In this document: positions 36,642-45,104 of the stretch, piece by piece
Layout: each line of letters begins with the position of its first letter
Numbering within the stretch: position 1 is the stretch's first letter
Assembly: GCA_947648215.1 (NCBI GenBank)
Contig: CANSMW010000001.1
Location: forward strand, 62,001 to 126,000
DNA: 64,000 nt
From: an uncultured Clostridium sp.
GTDB taxonomy: Bacteria > Bacillota > Clostridia > TANB77 > CAG-508
Direction of reading: 5' to 3'
Translations under genes and position numbers: made by a program
The notes under the pieces: model-generated
Databases searched by the model: none
What the model saw: only the letters and a program-made list of their open reading frames with translations
What the model was told of the DNA's origin: nothing

Positions 36642-37778
36642 CTATTCGCCAAGTGAAATGCCAAGACTTTTTGCCGTTTTAATTAAATCATCGTCCATTT
36701 CAATTTTTCGAATATTGCTTTCCTTGGTATTTCCTGATGCAGCACCAATTTCTTTGTTATTACCAACAACATCTTCTAAGGAAACATAGCCCATTTTACC
36801 ATCTCGGTAATTAACAAGTACATTAAAGTTTTCTCTCATAGCAAGTCTCATCGCTTTTACTCCATATTTGCTAGATAACACACGGTCATAACATGTTGGA
36901 GTTCCTCCTCTTTGTACATATCCTAAAACGGTATTTCTAGAAGTAAGTCCAGTTAACTCTTCTAAGTCATTTGCTACTTTTTCACCAATTCCCCCTAGAC
37001 GAATATTATCCAGTCCTTTTCCATCATCTAATTGTTTCTTTACGATGATTTCACCATCCTTTGGTTTTGCTCCTTCTGAAACAACAATAATACTAAAATC
37101 TTTTCCTTCTTTTCTTCTTTGGTTTACTTTTTCGGCAACTTTATGAATATCATATGGAATTTCTGGAATTAAGCACGCATCTGCTCCTCCTGCAATTGCA
37201 GATTCTAAGGCAATCCATCCTGCATAACGTCCCATTACTTCTAACACCATAATTCTATGGTGAGATTCTGCGGTTGTGTGTAAACGGTCTAGTGCTTCTG
37301 TTGCAACCGATACGGCTGTATTATACCCAAAGGTAATGTCAGTATGAGCAACATCGTTATCGATGGTTTTTGGAACACCAATCACATTCACTCCTCGTAA
37401 AGAAAAGTCTCTTGCTGATTTTTGAGTACCATCTCCACCTAATGTGAAAATACAGTCAAATCCTGCTTCTTTAATATTTTCTACACATTTTCCAGACATA
37501 TCTTTGTATACAGTTTGTCCATTCTCTTCTACCTTCAAATTAAATACATTCGTACTATTAGAAGTTCCTATAATGGTTCCACCACGATGAAGAAGTCCTG
37601 AAGCATTCCCTTTTGATTCTAATTTTACATAGTCATTATTTAGCAATCCCTTATATCCTTCAATATAACCATAGCATTCAATTCCATTGGTTTCTGCTGT
37701 TTTTACAATGGCACGAATGACTGCATTTAGTCCTGGTGCATCTCCACCATTTGTTAAAATTGCTACTTTTTTTATCAT
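36642..37778 (-). CDS. pfkA: 6-phosphofructokinase, group III/mixed type
   Basis: Phosphorylates fructose-6-phosphate in glycolysis. NGGDAPGLNAVIRA binds the phosphoryl donor; TLGGDGTQKSA carries the Gly typical of ATP-using enzymes, while GVPKTIDNDV carries the Lys typical of pyrophosphate-using ones. This Gly/Lys combination marks the long actinobacterial-like group, whose members have been found with either donor preference. 378 residues, longer than the 320-residue Bacillus PfkA. The start has GGAGATGG upstream and a good promoter. Confidence 0.93.
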   Translation of the reverse strand: MIKKVAILTNGGDAPGLNAVIRAIVKTAETNGIECYGYIEGYKGLLNNDYVKLESKGNASGLLHRGGTIIGTSNSTNVFNLKVEENGQTVYKDMSGKCVENIKEAGFDCIFTLGGDGTQKSARDFSLRGVNVIGVPKTIDNDVAHTDITFGYNTAVSVATEALDRLHTTAESHHRIMVLEVMGRYAGWIALESAIAGGADACLIPEIPYDIHKVAEKVNQRRKEGKDFSIIVVSEGAKPKDGEIIVKKQLDDGKGLDNIRLGGIGEKVANDLEELTGLTSRNTVLGYVQRGGTPTCYDRVLSSKYGVKAMRLAMRENFNVLVNYRDGKMGYVSLEDVVGNNKEIGAASGNTKESNIRKIEMDDDLIKTAKSLGISLGE

Positions 37779-37812
37779 ATTTCCATCTCCTATCTAATTG
37801 TTTAACAGTATT

Positions 37813-37840
37813 ATTATATCAATAATCGAAATATTTACAA
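37813..37840 (-). promoter_or_regulatory. Predicted pfkA promoter
   Basis: On the minus strand: -35 TTGTAA, 16-bp spacer, -10 TATAAT, ending about 35 bp before the ATG. Confidence 0.65.
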
Positions 37841-37865
37841 GAGATTTTTAACACTTTTTCGAAAA

Positions 37866-38219
37866 TTATAGATTATCAATCCCACCTTCGATTTCAAATA
37901 AGTTTTGATATCCCATTTTTCTTAGTAAATTAACCGCTTTTTTGCTTCTTGCCCCACTTTGGCAATATACAATTATGGTTTGTTCTTTATTTACGGTTAT
38001 TTTTGAAATAGCACTTGCTAATTCGTAAGTTGGTATACAAATTGCTCCTTCTAAATGATATTCATCATATTCTTGTTTGCTTCGTACATCAAGAAGTATC
38101 GCACATGCGTCTTTTTTCATTTTATCTCGTGCTTCTACATACAAAATTTGATTATCTCCTCGAAACCTGTATCTTGAAAATATTTTTCCAATTCCTTTTG
38201 TAATTTGTTTCATTTTCAT
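37866..38219 (-). CDS. Rhodanese-domain sulfurtransferase
   Basis: A single-domain rhodanese of 117 residues. LLDVRSKQEYDEYHLEGAI is the CH2A-like start, and the catalytic cysteine lies in VYCQSGARSKKA, a standard six-residue active-site loop. A basic N-terminal extension (about 25 residues) precedes the domain, with no clear signal peptide. GGGAGAGAA lies before the ATG. It is followed by pfkA but has its own spacing. The sulfur acceptor is unknown. Confidence 0.88.
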   Translation of the reverse strand: MKMKQITKGIGKIFSRYRFRGDNQILYVEARDKMKKDACAILLDVRSKQEYDEYHLEGAICIPTYELASAISKITVNKEQTIIVYCQSGARSKKAVNLLRKMGYQNLFEIEGGIDNL

Positions 38220-38475
38220 TTCTCTCCCTTTTTTCGTTGTCTTTCTTTTTTACATTATATTCTAGTTGTCTTCATTTTGACATATATCTGTCATTTATTT
38301 ATTTGTATATTTTGTCGTTTTTTCTTAGTTTTATGTAGTAACAAGGCTTTTTACCAGTTTATATTACAAAAATTTTACACTTTTATGTTCCTTATGTTTC
38401 ATTTTTATTTCAAAATTTCAACCTTATGTTTCCTATCTTGTTTACGATTTTATGTTTTTTTTGCCTTTTTTTTCG

Positions 38476-38542
38476 TGTGGATAATGTGGATAAGTGTGTG
38501 AATAACTATTTCAAGCCACTTTTTGGTCACAATTTATTCACA
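38476..38542. promoter_or_regulatory. Cluster of DnaA boxes
   Basis: TGTGGATAA occurs at 38476-38484 and again at 38485-38493, back to back and both perfect. TGTGAATAA at 38497-38505 and its complement TTATTCACA at 38534-38542 each have one mismatch. Chance occurrence of this cluster is unlikely, but no dnaA or dnaN gene is near. Confidence 0.6.
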
Positions 38543-38637
38543 ATTATTTTTCTAAATTATGTTTTCCTTTTTATTTTTACATTTTCTTTTGCATTATGTG
38601 TACCGAACTTCGATTTTATGCTATCTCACAAAAAGCC

Positions 38638-38666
38638 AGAAAAAACGCCTTATCAGCGTTTTTTCT
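38638..38666. terminator. Terminator hairpin
   Basis: AGAAAAAACGC and GCGTTTTTTCT form an 11-bp perfect stem with a 7-base loop and T-runs in both directions. Confidence 0.7.
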
Positions 38667-38726
38667 TATCTATTTATTTTAGCTTTATCACACTTTTGCA
38701 ATTAGTCTTATCAAATGAAAAGAACA

Positions 38727-38745
38727 GGCAGATCTAAAATCTGCC
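38727..38745 (-). terminator. Terminator of rsgA-rpe
   Basis: GGCAGAT, loop CTAAA, ATCTGCC, ten bases beyond the rpe stop. On the minus strand TTCTTTTC follows. Confidence 0.75.
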
Positions 38746-38754
38746 CTTGCAATT

Positions 38755-39414
38755 TTAGATTTGTTTTAATTTTTTCATTATCTCCACATAATCCTCGCTT
38801 TTGATAATAGCACTGCCCACAACTGCAATATCTACACCTGCTTTTGTTACACTTGGCATGGTTTCTAAATTAATGCCACCATCTGCTTCTATGTCAAAAT
38901 CTAGACTTTTTTCTTCTCGGTAGGTATGTAGTTTTTTTATTTTTTGTAACGTTTCTGGTATTAGGCTTTGTCCTCCTTTTCCTGGTTCTACTGTCATAAT
39001 TAATACCATATGTACAAATGGCAAAAATTCATAAATGTCTTCTACTGGTGTTTCTGGTTTTATAGAAATTCCTACCTTTACTCCATTTTCTTTTATTTTT
39101 TTGATGCATTCTTCTACTTTGTTTCTATTTTTGCAGGCTTCATAATGAAAGGTAATGCGGTTTGGTGAAAATGGAAGATAATTTTCAATATGTTCCTCTA
39201 GCTCTTGTACCATAAGGTGTACATCAATTGGAATATTGCTTACTTGTTTTATTTGCGTGGTATACTCTAACATCCTTTTGGTGGTATCTGCTTCTACAAA
39301 CTTTCCGTCCATAACATCTATGTGATAATAATCTGTATGTGCTACCTCTAAATCATATATTTTTTTTATCGATTCTTCTTTTACCGATAATAGTGAAGTT
39401 GAAATTTCTACCAT
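38755..39414 (-). CDS. rpe: Ribulose-phosphate 3-epimerase
   Basis: Interconverts ribulose-5-phosphate and xylulose-5-phosphate. A TIM barrel with YHIDVMDGKF, DVHLMVQ, VEPGKGGQS and EADGGI, which hold the metal ligands and phosphate site. GKGGQ replaces the common GFGGQ. 219 residues. Its ATG overlaps the rsgA stop by 7 bp, a common arrangement in Firmicutes downstream of pknB. Confidence 0.94.
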   Translation of the reverse strand: MVEISTSLLSVKEESIKKIYDLEVAHTDYYHIDVMDGKFVEADTTKRMLEYTTQIKQVSNIPIDVHLMVQELEEHIENYLPFSPNRITFHYEACKNRNKVEECIKKIKENGVKVGISIKPETPVEDIYEFLPFVHMVLIMTVEPGKGGQSLIPETLQKIKKLHTYREEKSLDFDIEADGGINLETMPSVTKAGVDIAVVGSAIIKSEDYVEIMKKLKQI

Positions 39415-40289
39415 TTGTGTTCCTCCTTATCTTTTAAATCTTCATAGATTTTAATATAATTTTCGTATCTTGGTTTAGCAATTCTTCCTTCTTCTAGTGC
39501 TTGTTTAATTCCACATTCTTTTTCTTTAATATGAGTACAACCCACATATTTGCAATTTTTCTCAGCTTCTTTGAATTCTTTAAAATATTGGTATAATTCC
39601 TTGCTTTCAATCTCATAAATATCAAAAGTAGAAAATCCTGGCGTATCTGCTATGTAAGTATTCTCGTTTAAACTATATAATTGTACTGCTGTTGTTGTAT
39701 TTTTTCCCTTTTTATTTTTGTTACTAACAATTCCCTCTTTGGTCAAATTTTCTTCAAAAATGGCATTTAGTAAGGTGGATTTTCCTACACCAGAGTTTCC
39801 AGAAAAAGCACTTACTTCACTTTTTAACACTTCTCTTACTTCTTTAATTCCTTCCTGCTTATTGGCACAGGTTATGATAACAGGATAACCTAATTTTGTA
39901 TAAATCTTCTGAATCCATTGTATTTCTTCTTGTTTTCCTAAGTCTTGCTTATTTAACACAATCACACATGGAATTTTCATAAATTCCGCAAAAGCCAATT
40001 GCTTATCTAATAGCAATAAATCTGGTTTTGGCATTTTCATGGATACTACAAAAATAAGCTTCGTAACATTTGCAATTTTGGGTCTTTTCATATAAGTACG
40101 CCTTGGCAAAATTTTCGTAATCACTGCCTCTTTTTTCTCTTCATGAATTGTCTCAATCTCTACCATATCTCCTACCACAGGCACAATATCTTCTATTTTA
40201 AACTTTCCACGTGCAACTGCCTCATACAATCCATTTTGGCATTCAATCCAATACGTATTGGAAATATTGTTAACAATTCTCCCTTGCAT
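39408..40289 (-). CDS. rsgA: Ribosome small subunit biogenesis GTPase RsgA
   Basis: Circularly permuted GTPase that checks 30S subunit maturation. An N-terminal OB fold is followed by NKQD (G4) before the P-loop GNSGVGKST (G1) and DTPGFS (G3), the permuted order. The C-terminal zinc domain has CKYVGCTHIKEKEC (Cys, Cys, His, Cys). 293 residues. It ends inside rpe, and the usual upstream partner pknB is separated from it here by the toxin-like gene and its leader. Confidence 0.95.
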   Translation of the reverse strand: MQGRIVNNISNTYWIECQNGLYEAVARGKFKIEDIVPVVGDMVEIETIHEEKKEAVITKILPRRTYMKRPKIANVTKLIFVVSMKMPKPDLLLLDKQLAFAEFMKIPCVIVLNKQDLGKQEEIQWIQKIYTKLGYPVIITCANKQEGIKEVREVLKSEVSAFSGNSGVGKSTLLNAIFEENLTKEGIVSNKNKKGKNTTTAVQLYSLNENTYIADTPGFSTFDIYEIESKELYQYFKEFKEAEKNCKYVGCTHIKEKECGIKQALEEGRIAKPRYENYIKIYEDLKDKEEHKW

Positions 40290-40320
40290 TACCTCTCCTT
40301 TTTATTCTTTCTTTTACCTA

Positions 40321-40974
40321 TTATATATCATTCCCATCTTTAACGCAATAGCCAAATTTCTCTCTTTTTTCTTCTACTATCTTGTCCATTATTTCTTTGG
40401 TATAATATATGTCTTCTCGGTATTGTGAATTAATATATGTAATTTCATTATAATATTTTTCTTGGATTTTTTTGGAAAGAATACAAATTATTTTTCTATG
40501 ATTATAAGTAATATTTCTAATATCTTCTTTCAGACTTGTATTACAAATATAATAATTATTTTTAGGGATAAAACCTAAACATGAATTAACATTTCCTATC
40601 AATTTATTCGAATATAAAAAAATTTTATTTCCATCATAATCGCCTATCATTTTTGCATTTTTATGAATGTTCATAAGCATTGCTAATACTGACATTTTTT
40701 TAATTGTATTACCATCTTTTCTATAACAAAACATTTTTTCTTCTACACGATTTTTTAAACATTGGTTATAAAACATATTTGCACTTAGTTTTTGGTTTAA
40801 TATTGTAATTCCTGTTAAGTGTAAAAAATTTGATTTTGTAAATTTCGTTTCTATATATTTTACTTTCTCATCTTTATATATAAACATAATGTTCTTATTG
40901 GCTAAATTTTTTTCATATAATCTCGCACAATAGCATAGCTCTTTTATTATATTTCTTTTATCAATCTTTATCAC
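40321..40974 (-). CDS. PBECR4-like putative nuclease, candidate toxin of a type III TA system
   Basis: The body resembles the PBECR4 group of Barnase-EndoU-ColicinE5/D-RelE-fold nucleases: KSNFLHLTGI, KLSANMFYNQCL, NAKMIGDY, LIGNVNSCLGF and CNTSLKEDIRNI. No signal peptide or membrane helix; 217 residues, very basic. The start is uncertain: GTG at 40974 overlaps the GGAAGG sequence, and an ATT three codons later is better spaced, so translation may be weak. The gene is set into the pknB-rsgA-rpe order and has its own promoter, two tandem 52-nt repeats and a hairpin upstream. That context suggests a toxin held by an RNA antitoxin. Family call from memory of the motifs; toxin role inferred. Confidence 0.6.
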   Translation of the reverse strand: MIKIDKRNIIKELCYCARLYEKNLANKNIMFIYKDEKVKYIETKFTKSNFLHLTGITILNQKLSANMFYNQCLKNRVEEKMFCYRKDGNTIKKMSVLAMLMNIHKNAKMIGDYDGNKIFLYSNKLIGNVNSCLGFIPKNNYYICNTSLKEDIRNITYNHRKIICILSKKIQEKYYNEITYINSQYREDIYYTKEIMDKIVEEKREKFGYCVKDGNDI

Positions 40975-40999
40975 CTTCCTATTATTTTTCTATCTATAA

Positions 41000-41037
41000 A
41001 GAGAAGTAGCATTGCTAAATGCAATGCTCATTTCTCT
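41000..41037 (-). terminator. Hairpin between the tandem repeats and the toxin-like gene
   Basis: AGAGAA and TTCTCT plus AGCATTGC and GCAATGCT pair with a small internal loop and a 5-base loop (about 15 pairs). On the minus strand a short TTTATAG follows, so termination would be incomplete, as in type III TA operons. Confidence 0.6.
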
Positions 41038-41055
41038 TCTATTGCTGATTTTTTG

Positions 41056-41159
41056 GTTGTCCGCCAACCGTAAGCCCACAAGTCTTACTTTTATTTCGGA
41101 TTTTTCCGTTGTCCGCCAACCGTAAGCCCACAAGTCTTACTTTTATTTCGGATTATCGT
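41056..41159 (-). ncRNA. Two tandem 52-nt repeats, candidate RNA antitoxin
   Basis: Copies at 41056-41102 and 41108-41154 are identical over 47 bases with a period of 52. On the minus strand each can form GTAAG/CTTAC and GTTG/CAAC hairpins, flanked by CCG and CGG. They lie between the promoter at 41201 and the hairpin at 41000, so they should be transcribed as a short RNA ahead of the toxin-like gene. Confidence 0.55.
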
Positions 41160-41200
41160 GTCAGCACACTGAGATTTTAAAATCTCTTTATAGTATATTC

Positions 41201-41229
41201 ATTATACTATAGTTTATTTATAAAATCAA
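41201..41229 (-). promoter_or_regulatory. Predicted promoter of the tandem-repeat RNA and toxin-like gene
   Basis: On the minus strand: -35 TTGATT, 17-bp spacer, -10 TATAAT. The -10 lies in a dyad (TATAGTATA, loop, TATACTATA), and a second palindrome GAGATTTTAAAATCTC follows, both possible operators. Confidence 0.65.
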
Positions 41230-41232
41230 GTT

Positions 41233-43200
41233 TTATTGAAACGTATACGCTGTTTCTTTTGTTAAATCTAATGTATGGGTTCTTTTGGTTGTACCTTTTT
41301 CATCTGTTATTTCAATTTCAATTAATACACTTCCTGTTCCTGTTACTTGTTGTTTAATTGTTTTATTTTTGTCTACACTAGGGTCTTCGCTTACGCTCTT
41401 TCCATCTACTTTTATCACAACTTTTGCTGTTTTCTTTACTTCTCCTACTGTATTGGTGTCAGTTGGTTCTTTATATCCTCCTGTTATGGATTTTAAATCG
41501 ATGGTAATGGTTGCTGTTTTATTTTCAATTATTTTATTTACTGTAATCACTACGGTTGTTTCCACATCTACGGTTTTTCCGCTTTCGATGCTTTGTTTTA
41601 GTACTTTTCCAGTTTCGTTTGATTTATTTTCTTCATATAGTACTTCTACTTTTAATTTGGCATCGGTTAATAGTCTTTTTGCCTCTGCTTCGGTTTTTCC
41701 TAGTACATTTGGTACATCTACTTGTTCAATTCCTGTTCCAATGCTTACATGGATTTTGATGGTTTCTCCTGCATTTACTTGCTTATTGGCTTCGGTTTCT
41801 TGGCTTATCACATAGCCTTCTTCTACGGTTTTACTGGTTTCTTCTACTACTTCATATAGTAAATTTGCCTCTTGTAAGGCTGTAATTGCTTCTTCTTTGG
41901 TCTTTCCTACCACTTTTGGTACAATGGTTAAATCTTGTCCTTTACTAATGACAACTTTTATTTCTGATTTTTCTTTTACTTTAAAGTTTTCCATATAGCT
42001 TGGGTCTTGGCTAATAATACTTCCTTCTGGTATTTCTGGGCTAAATTGTGGTTCTAGCTCTACCCAAACCAATTTTGCATCTTCCACTTTTTTCTTAGCC
42101 TCTTCCTTGGTAAGTCCTGCTAAGTTTGGAAGGTCTACTTCTTTTACCTGTGTTAATTTTAGCCCACCATACGTAATTCCTAGGGTTAGGAAAAATAACA
42201 AAAATGCTCCTATGGTAAAAGATAATACTTTATGTTTTTTAATAAAACTTTCTTTCTTTTTATTTTGACCCTTTTTTTCTGGATTTTCTTTACTGATTTC
42301 CTCATCATACATGGTTGGTATTTTTTGCGTTGGAAAATCCCCTTCCATATCTTTCATAAACACAAAATTTCCATCTGGATTTTTTAAAGACATGTTTAAA
42401 TCTTTTAGCATTTCAGAGGCACTTTGATAACGTAAATTCGCATCTTTTTGCATTGCTTTTATTACAATTTTATTCACAGAGCTTGGTATGGTAGGGTTTA
42501 ATACTATGGGCTGTGTTGCTTGTTGTTGCATATGCATTAATGCAATGGATACTGGAGTATCGGCATCAAATGGCACTTTTCCTGTTAGCATTTCATACAT
42601 AACCACTCCTAATGAATACAAGTCCGATTTTGCATCGGTAAATCCACCTCTTGCATGTTCTGGTGAAAAATAGTGTACCGAACCAATGGTAGTACCAAAG
42701 GCGGTAATTGTAGAATTGGATACCGCTTTGGCAATTCCAAAATCGGTTACTTTGGCAATTCCTTCTTCAGTAATGATGATGTTATGTGGTTTTATATCTC
42801 TATGAACAATATTATTTTTATGAGCTGTTTCTAAGGCAGACGCAATTTGAATGGCAACATTTACCGACCATTTCCAAGAAAGCTTTCCTTCTAAACTAAT
42901 CACTTCTTTAAGGGTTTTTCCTTGAATTAATTCCATCACAATATAATATAGGTTTCCTTCGTTTCCTACATCATATACTCCTACAATATTAGGATGATTT
43001 AAGCTTGCTACCGCTTGAGCTTCTGAACGAAATCGTTTAATGAATTCCTCATCTGTTGTAAATTCATCTTTTAAAATTTTTACTGCCACAAAACGGTTTA
43101 GTATATGGTCCTTTGCTCTATATACTGTGGCCATTCCACCATTTCCTACATTTTCAATAATTTCATATCGATTTGCAATTAATCTACCTTCTAAGTTCAT
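41233..43200 (-). CDS. pknB: Serine/threonine protein kinase with PASTA domains
   Basis: Membrane kinase that senses peptidoglycan fragments or lipid II and regulates wall synthesis. The kinase domain has GNGGMATVYRA, VAVKIL, HRDIKPHN, DFG and SPEHARGG. A juxtamembrane basic segment and one membrane helix (VLSFTIGAFLLFFLTLGITY, 20 residues, near residue 330) lead to three extracellular PASTA repeats (starts VDLPNLAGL, TIVPKVVGK, VDVPNVLGK) and a further beta-rich C-terminal domain. 655 residues. It follows its PP2C phosphatase by 19 bp, the conserved Firmicutes order. Confidence 0.95.
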   Translation of the reverse strand: MNLEGRLIANRYEIIENVGNGGMATVYRAKDHILNRFVAVKILKDEFTTDEEFIKRFRSEAQAVASLNHPNIVGVYDVGNEGNLYYIVMELIQGKTLKEVISLEGKLSWKWSVNVAIQIASALETAHKNNIVHRDIKPHNIIITEEGIAKVTDFGIAKAVSNSTITAFGTTIGSVHYFSPEHARGGFTDAKSDLYSLGVVMYEMLTGKVPFDADTPVSIALMHMQQQATQPIVLNPTIPSSVNKIVIKAMQKDANLRYQSASEMLKDLNMSLKNPDGNFVFMKDMEGDFPTQKIPTMYDEEISKENPEKKGQNKKKESFIKKHKVLSFTIGAFLLFFLTLGITYGGLKLTQVKEVDLPNLAGLTKEEAKKKVEDAKLVWVELEPQFSPEIPEGSIISQDPSYMENFKVKEKSEIKVVISKGQDLTIVPKVVGKTKEEAITALQEANLLYEVVEETSKTVEEGYVISQETEANKQVNAGETIKIHVSIGTGIEQVDVPNVLGKTEAEAKRLLTDAKLKVEVLYEENKSNETGKVLKQSIESGKTVDVETTVVITVNKIIENKTATITIDLKSITGGYKEPTDTNTVGEVKKTAKVVIKVDGKSVSEDPSVDKNKTIKQQVTGTGSVLIEIEITDEKGTTKRTHTLDLTKETAYTFQ

Positions 43201-43219
43201 TTTTCATCTCTCCTATATT

Positions 43220-43954
43220 TTAATCGTTTTGAAGTATGACAACCGTAATGTTATCATATCCACCCATTTCATTTGCTCTTTTTATTAACTGTTCACAACT
43301 CGTTTGTACATCTTTTTTTACATACTCATAAATTTCTTGTTCTGTTACCATATTGGTTAAACCATCGGAACACATAAGAAGCACATCTTCTTTTATAAAT
43401 CCTTTTACCATAACATCTGGTTCTACATATGGTGTACATCCCACTGCTTTCATTAACATATTTTTCTTTGGGTGGTGCTCGGCTTCTTCTTTGGTAATGG
43501 TTCCGTCTTTTACTAATTCCTCCACATAACTATGGTCTTTGGTTAGTTTTCTTATAAATTCTTTACGAATTCGATAAATTCGGCTATCTCCAATATGTCC
43601 AATAAATGCCTTATTATTATATATTAAGCAAATCTCTAAAGTAGTACCCATATTTGCTAATTCTACATTTTCTTTTGCTTTTTCATACACTACCATGTTG
43701 GCATATTCAATACTACTCGCAATCAGTTTTAAAATATTATCGCGATCATGTGGTATGGTTTCAAAATTGGTTTCAATATAACTTTTGGCACTAAGGGTTG
43801 CAAGTTTACTTGCAATTTCTCCTCCGTTATATCCTCCCATTCCATCTGCCAAAATGTAAAGTTGTAGTTTATCCTCTACACTTGGGGTTATATAATAAAA
43901 ATCTTCATTCATTTGCCTTGCTTTACCTAAGTCGGTCTTCGCAAAAACTCTCAT
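43220..43954 (-). CDS. PP2C-family serine/threonine phosphatase (PrpC/Stp)
   Basis: Removes phosphates placed by the adjacent PASTA kinase. The motif order is RQMNEDFYY, LADGMGGYNGGEIAS, GHIGDSRIYR, DHSYV, and near the end CSDGLTNMV and GGYDNITVV, giving the metal-binding aspartates. 244 residues. The RBS GGAGG precedes the ATG at 43954. In the zero frame, rlmN appears to overlap it by 32 bp, but the frameshift-corrected rlmN ends at 43964, leaving a normal 9-bp gap. Confidence 0.93.
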   Translation of the reverse strand: MRVFAKTDLGKARQMNEDFYYITPSVEDKLQLYILADGMGGYNGGEIASKLATLSAKSYIETNFETIPHDRDNILKLIASSIEYANMVVYEKAKENVELANMGTTLEICLIYNNKAFIGHIGDSRIYRIRKEFIRKLTKDHSYVEELVKDGTITKEEAEHHPKKNMLMKAVGCTPYVEPDVMVKGFIKEDVLLMCSDGLTNMVTEQEIYEYVKKDVQTSCEQLIKRANEMGGYDNITVVILQND

Positions 43955-43963
43955 GTTTCCTCC

Positions 43964-44990
43964 TTATGTTTTTAAGTTTTTTCTTCTGAGTTGTCCGGCA
44001 TGCAGCATCAATATCAGAACCTAATTCTCTCCTTATGGTTGCTACAATTCCATGCTCATTTAAATAATCTCGAAATTTGATAATATTTTCATTGGTACTT
44101 TTGTGATATACTCCATTTTCAATGTTGTTAATTGGAATTAAGTTTACATGGCATATCATACCTTTTAATAATTTCACTAATCGCTTGGCATCTTCTAAAT
44201 TGTCGTTATTATCCTTTGCTAGTGCATATTCAAAGGAAATTCGCTTATTGGTAGCTTGTATGTAATGTTTGCAAGCTTGCATTAATTCTGAAATAGGATA
44301 TGCGTTATTCACTGGCATCATAGCACTTCTTTTCTCATCTGTTGTTGCATGTAGGGAAATCGATAAGGTACATTGCATATCTCGTTTGGCTAGTTCATTA
44401 ATTTTAGGAACAATTCCACTTGTTGAAATACTAATATGTCTAGCACCAATATTAAGTCCCTTTTGATGGTTCATAATGCCAATGGCATTCATTACATTTT
44501 CAAAATTATCCATTGGTTCCCCAATTCCCATAAATACCACATTCGATATGGTTACCTGTGCTTCTCTTTGTACTGCCAAAATCTGCTCTACAATCTCTCC
44601 AGAAGTTAAGTTTCGAATAAAATGAATTCCTGTGGAAGCACAAAATTTACACCCCATTTTACAACCAATTTGAGAAGAAACACATAAACTATATCCATGA
44701 TGATAACTCATAAGAACCGTCTCTATCGCATTTCCATCTAATACATCAAATAAATACTTTTTGGTTCCATCACTAGATTCTTGTTTTCTTAATACTTGAA
44801 AAATACATAAATCATATTCTTTCTTTAATTTTGCCCTAAGTTCCAAAGATAAATTCGTCATTTCATCAAAATTTGTAACATTTTCAATATAAAGCCAACG
44901 AAAAATCTGCTCTGCACGAAAAGGTTTCTCTCCTAAATTAGCTAATTCTTGCTTTAATTCTTCTAAATTATAATCCTTTATGTTCTTCAT
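43964..44990 (-). CDS. rlmN: 23S rRNA/tRNA adenine C2-methyltransferase RlmN, with +1 shift site
   Basis: Radical SAM enzyme that methylates A2503 of 23S rRNA and A37 of some tRNAs. The cluster motif is CKMGCKFC (C-x3-C-x2-C). The mechanistic C-terminal Cys sits in the family sequence ACGQLR, near C355 of the E. coli enzyme. Here that codon TGC is followed by CGG (43995-43997). The zero frame gives a non-family tail ending at 43923. The +1 frame reads GQLRRKNLKT and stops at TAA 43964, the normal end just before the PP2C ribosome-binding site. Reconstructed length 341. A promoter is at 45029-45057. Confidence 0.93.
43995..43997 (-). other. In-frame CGG with +1 shift, rlmN
   Basis: Sense codons GCA TGC CGG ACA ACT in the zero frame. 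Skipping the C gives GGA CAA CTC AGA, i.e. Cys-Gly-Gln-Leu-Arg, which is invariant in RlmN. This site pins the shift to the CGG itself. Confidence 0.88.
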
Positions 44991-45028
44991 AAAAAACTTT
45001 CTTTCTAAATATAATTTTGCTATTTTAA

Positions 45029-45057
45029 CTTATATCATAAAGTGTGTTTTTTTTCAA
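45029..45057 (-). promoter_or_regulatory. Predicted rlmN operon promoter
   Basis: On the minus strand: -35 TTGAAA, 17-bp spacer, -10 TATAAG, about 38 bp before the rlmN ATG. Confidence 0.6.
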
Positions 45058-45104
45058 TAGGTGATGTCAAAATATGAAATTTTATATAAGAACCTGACCC
45101 TCCA

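Larger units (their letters stand above)
38220..38754. other. AT-rich gene-free region with DnaA-box cluster and terminators
   Basis: 535 bp without a convincing gene. It contains DnaA-type boxes at 38476-38542, several TTATGTTT-like repeats between 38340 and 38560, and two terminator hairpins at 38638-38666 and 38727-38745. Very T-rich on the plus strand. Confidence 0.6.

Noticed and set aside
38220-38754. Chromosomal replication origin
   Set aside because: DnaA boxes are present, but there is no dnaA, dnaN or rpmH nearby, and genes on both sides share the minus strand with no change of pyrimidine bias across the region.
41056-41159. Tandem riboswitch or CRISPR
   Set aside because: The whole 52-nt unit is repeated with no variable spacer, and I recognise no known aptamer core. 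The promoter-repeat-hairpin-toxin order fits a type III TA better.
43923-43954. 32-bp overlap of rlmN and the PP2C gene
   Set aside because: It exists only in the uncorrected zero frame. The +1 frame after CGG ends rlmN at 43964, before the PP2C ribosome-binding site.
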